Source: Ligustrum vulgare (Eukaryota > Streptophyta > Magnoliopsida > Lamiales > Oleaceae). From it: a stretch of 64,000 nt of DNA. The position numbers and the translations under genes are program-made. The notes beneath the pieces were generated by a model. The model made no database searches. It had not been told where the DNA came from and saw only the letters and a program-made list of their open reading frames with translations. This document shows positions 62,643-64,000 of the stretch, one piece after another (position 1 is the stretch's first letter; every line of letters begins with the position of its first letter). The stretch covers positions 26,027,128 through 26,091,127 of the forward strand of contig OY743168.1 of assembly GCA_963555705.1 (NCBI GenBank). Reading direction: 5' to 3'.

Positions 62643-63893
62643 TGTTAATTTTATATTATTGGCATTTCCTATTTTTCACGAACGTGTAAATTTAATGAAA
62701 CTTGATTTTAGTAATTTATTAAGTTTAATTAAATTATGCAAATATTTTTTTTCGAGAAAAACATTTTTGGAAAGATAATGATCAAGAAAATAGTGATATT
62801 GATTTGATCATAATCTCGAAATATTGATGTGATTATCTTGTGATATATTTTGTATTTATTCTTGATACTCAAGCTTATTCAAGATATGGTAAGTATCTTC
62901 TTGATATGGTCAAGAATATTTTTAATCTTATCTTTGCATATGGTAAGTTTATAAGGTCGAAAATCTTGATTGTGAAGAATATTCATAGGGGCCGAAAATA
63001 TGGTGATAAATATCAAGGTTTATCACTTGATTGATAAATGGTAAGATCTTCTATGATTTATCATTATCATTATTCATGGTAAGATTTATTTAAGGATAAA
63101 TATCTTACCTTTTACTAATTATCTCTACCATGTTTTGCAGGTAATAGAGATCTTATGCAATAAGGAAAACTTGGGAATCAAGAAAACCTAATTGCACTAT
63201 AAAGAGAAGAAAAAAGGGACGTTTTTTGTGGAACATGTAGAATCAAAAATCCGTGTGGTGCTTACAAAAATACACGTCCACTTTCAAAGTCTTGAAACTT
63301 ATTTTTCGTGTGGTGCAAATATAATTAAAGCTTCAATTGTGTTGTGACTTCAATACTCCGGGAGGAGGATTCAATCACTTAGAGGAGGAAAGAATTTCAG
63401 CGTGAAGATCAAACGGGAGGTTTGGATCAAGATCGAACGGGAGTTCGTGTTGCTGAAAAGTGTTGCAGAGTCAAAGAAAACTACTGAAGAGTGGTGGGAT
63501 TCCAGCTCACATTACATGCCATAGAAGGATCAGGGAGTGATCTATTTCTTGGATGTTTGATAAAGTCTATGCGTAGATTTATCCCGTTGTTTAGATTGAT
63601 CTGTGTAAACTCTTTCCTTATATAGTGATTTGTTTTTGTTCGCAGGATGCGAACCGTGAGTTTTCCCTGTTAGGGTTTTTCCCACGTTAAGCTCAAATTA
63701 TTGTGTTCTTGTCTATTTACTATTCTGCACAATTTATTCTGATTGTTTACGCTTTACTATCCAGACGAATCTGCCCGAGCAAGATTCATCTGGTACTGCG
63801 CTAAAAAAACTTAACGAATTACTGTTAACTGGTTACTGTCCAGACACATCTGTGACAGTCCATTATTAAAAGTTAGACAATCTCAAATTTTCA
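62643..63893 (+). repeat. Solo copia LTR (copy B)
   Basis: Starts TGTTAATTTTATATTATTGG, ends CAAATTTTCA, 1251 bp, the same family as LTR A (59406-60848) and LTR C. Identical 5-bp duplications on both sides, and no primer-binding site after it, show a solo LTR made by recombination between the two LTRs of a full insertion. Confidence 0.85.
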
Positions 63894-63898
63894 CCTCT
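63894..63898. repeat. Right target duplication of solo LTR (cctct)
   Basis: Exact partner of 62638-62642. Confidence 0.85.
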
Positions 63899-64000
63899 GA
63901 TACCTGCAATGGCGGTACCATCACTTCCCGTACAAGGATTTGAGGTTCCAACACAGTTCTTGAAAGTTTTGTCTGGTTCATTGCTGAAGTTTGGCTATAC

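Larger units (their letters stand above)
62209..64000 (+). mobile_element. Probable Helitron 5' end with downstream cellular-looking exon
   Basis: TCATATATTTATATTAAAGG at 62209, followed by agaatagctgtatagtattt and TTTTTCCCTCCC, mirrors the 5' ends of the Helitrons at 21248 (reverse) and 22947. The base before is T, not the expected A. If real, the element runs out of the window. It carries the open exon at 62569 and has itself been hit by a solo LTR. Confidence 0.45.
62569..64000 (+). pseudogene. Cellular-type first exon split by a solo LTR
   Basis: An ATG after a plausible leader opens MAARSKSCSVLERLTHST, which reads 74 bases to the LTR insertion at 62643. If the LTR and one copy of its duplication are ignored, the frame continues without a stop from 63899 to the window end (PAMAVPSLPVQGFEVPTQF and on). 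The Arg/Ser-rich, acid-free start resembles a mitochondrial presequence. I do not recognise the protein. It may be a captured fragment within the Helitron or a real gene disrupted here; translation as it stands ends inside the LTR. Confidence 0.45.

Noticed and set aside
63894..63905. cctctgatacc as a reverse primer-binding site
   Set aside because: Its first five bases are the target duplication of the solo LTR, and the following bases continue an open exon; the resemblance is chance.

Overview
The window is nuclear DNA of a flowering plant, almost certainly a eudicot. It is AT-rich, carries long introns and Helitrons, hAT, Mutator, Harbinger and Stowaway transposons, LINEs, and Ty1/copia and Ty3/gypsy retrotransposons. 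The species cannot be read from the sequence.

One complete cellular gene is present: a cytochrome P450 of the CYP90B (DWARF4, steroid C-22 hydroxylase) type at 34448-39165 on the + strand. It has eight exons, 494 codons, canonical splice sites and an intact heme-binding motif. Nearly everything else is mobile-element DNA in various stages of decay.

Layout. 1-9.6 kb: a decayed Ty3/gypsy element of the Tat type (gag, protease, RT, RNase H, second RNase H, 3' LTR), split by a complete but dead hAT transposon (3407-6752) with a perfect 8-bp target duplication. 9.8-13.6 kb: a decayed plant L1-type LINE on the - strand, followed by a Harbinger-like MITE (13599-14175). 15.2-21.2 kb: three Helitron-type units on the - strand, the third holding a three-copy tandem repeat of about 490 bp. 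22.9-28.1 kb: a 5.2-kb Helitron on the + strand carrying exon fragments of several unrelated host genes (ARABIDILLO-like armadillo protein, RUS/DUF647, probable chromomethylase, DCAF8-like WD40 protein). 28.8-34.3 kb: small DNA transposons, many with exact target duplications. The last three (Mutator-like foldback, hAT, Stowaway) abut each other and end about 37 bp before the TATA box of the P450 gene. 34.3-39.2 kb: the P450 gene, whose last intron is 2.7 kb and full of copies of one dispersed AT-rich repeat. 39.7-45.6 kb: more hAT-type MITEs and a degenerate minisatellite. 45.8-51.6 kb: a non-autonomous LTR retrotransposon with unusual TA...CA ends and no pol. 52.4-57 kb: a hAT MITE, a LINE 3' fragment and a reverse-oriented LTR. 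57.9-64 kb: two nested copia elements with decayed gag, a perfect inverted repeat bracketing a copied primer-binding site, and a Helitron-like 5' end followed by a cellular-looking exon interrupted by a solo LTR with a perfect target duplication.

The window therefore reads as one brassinosteroid biosynthesis gene surrounded by layered transposons. The P450 gene is the only unit expected to make a functional protein. No tRNA, rRNA or CRISPR array was seen.
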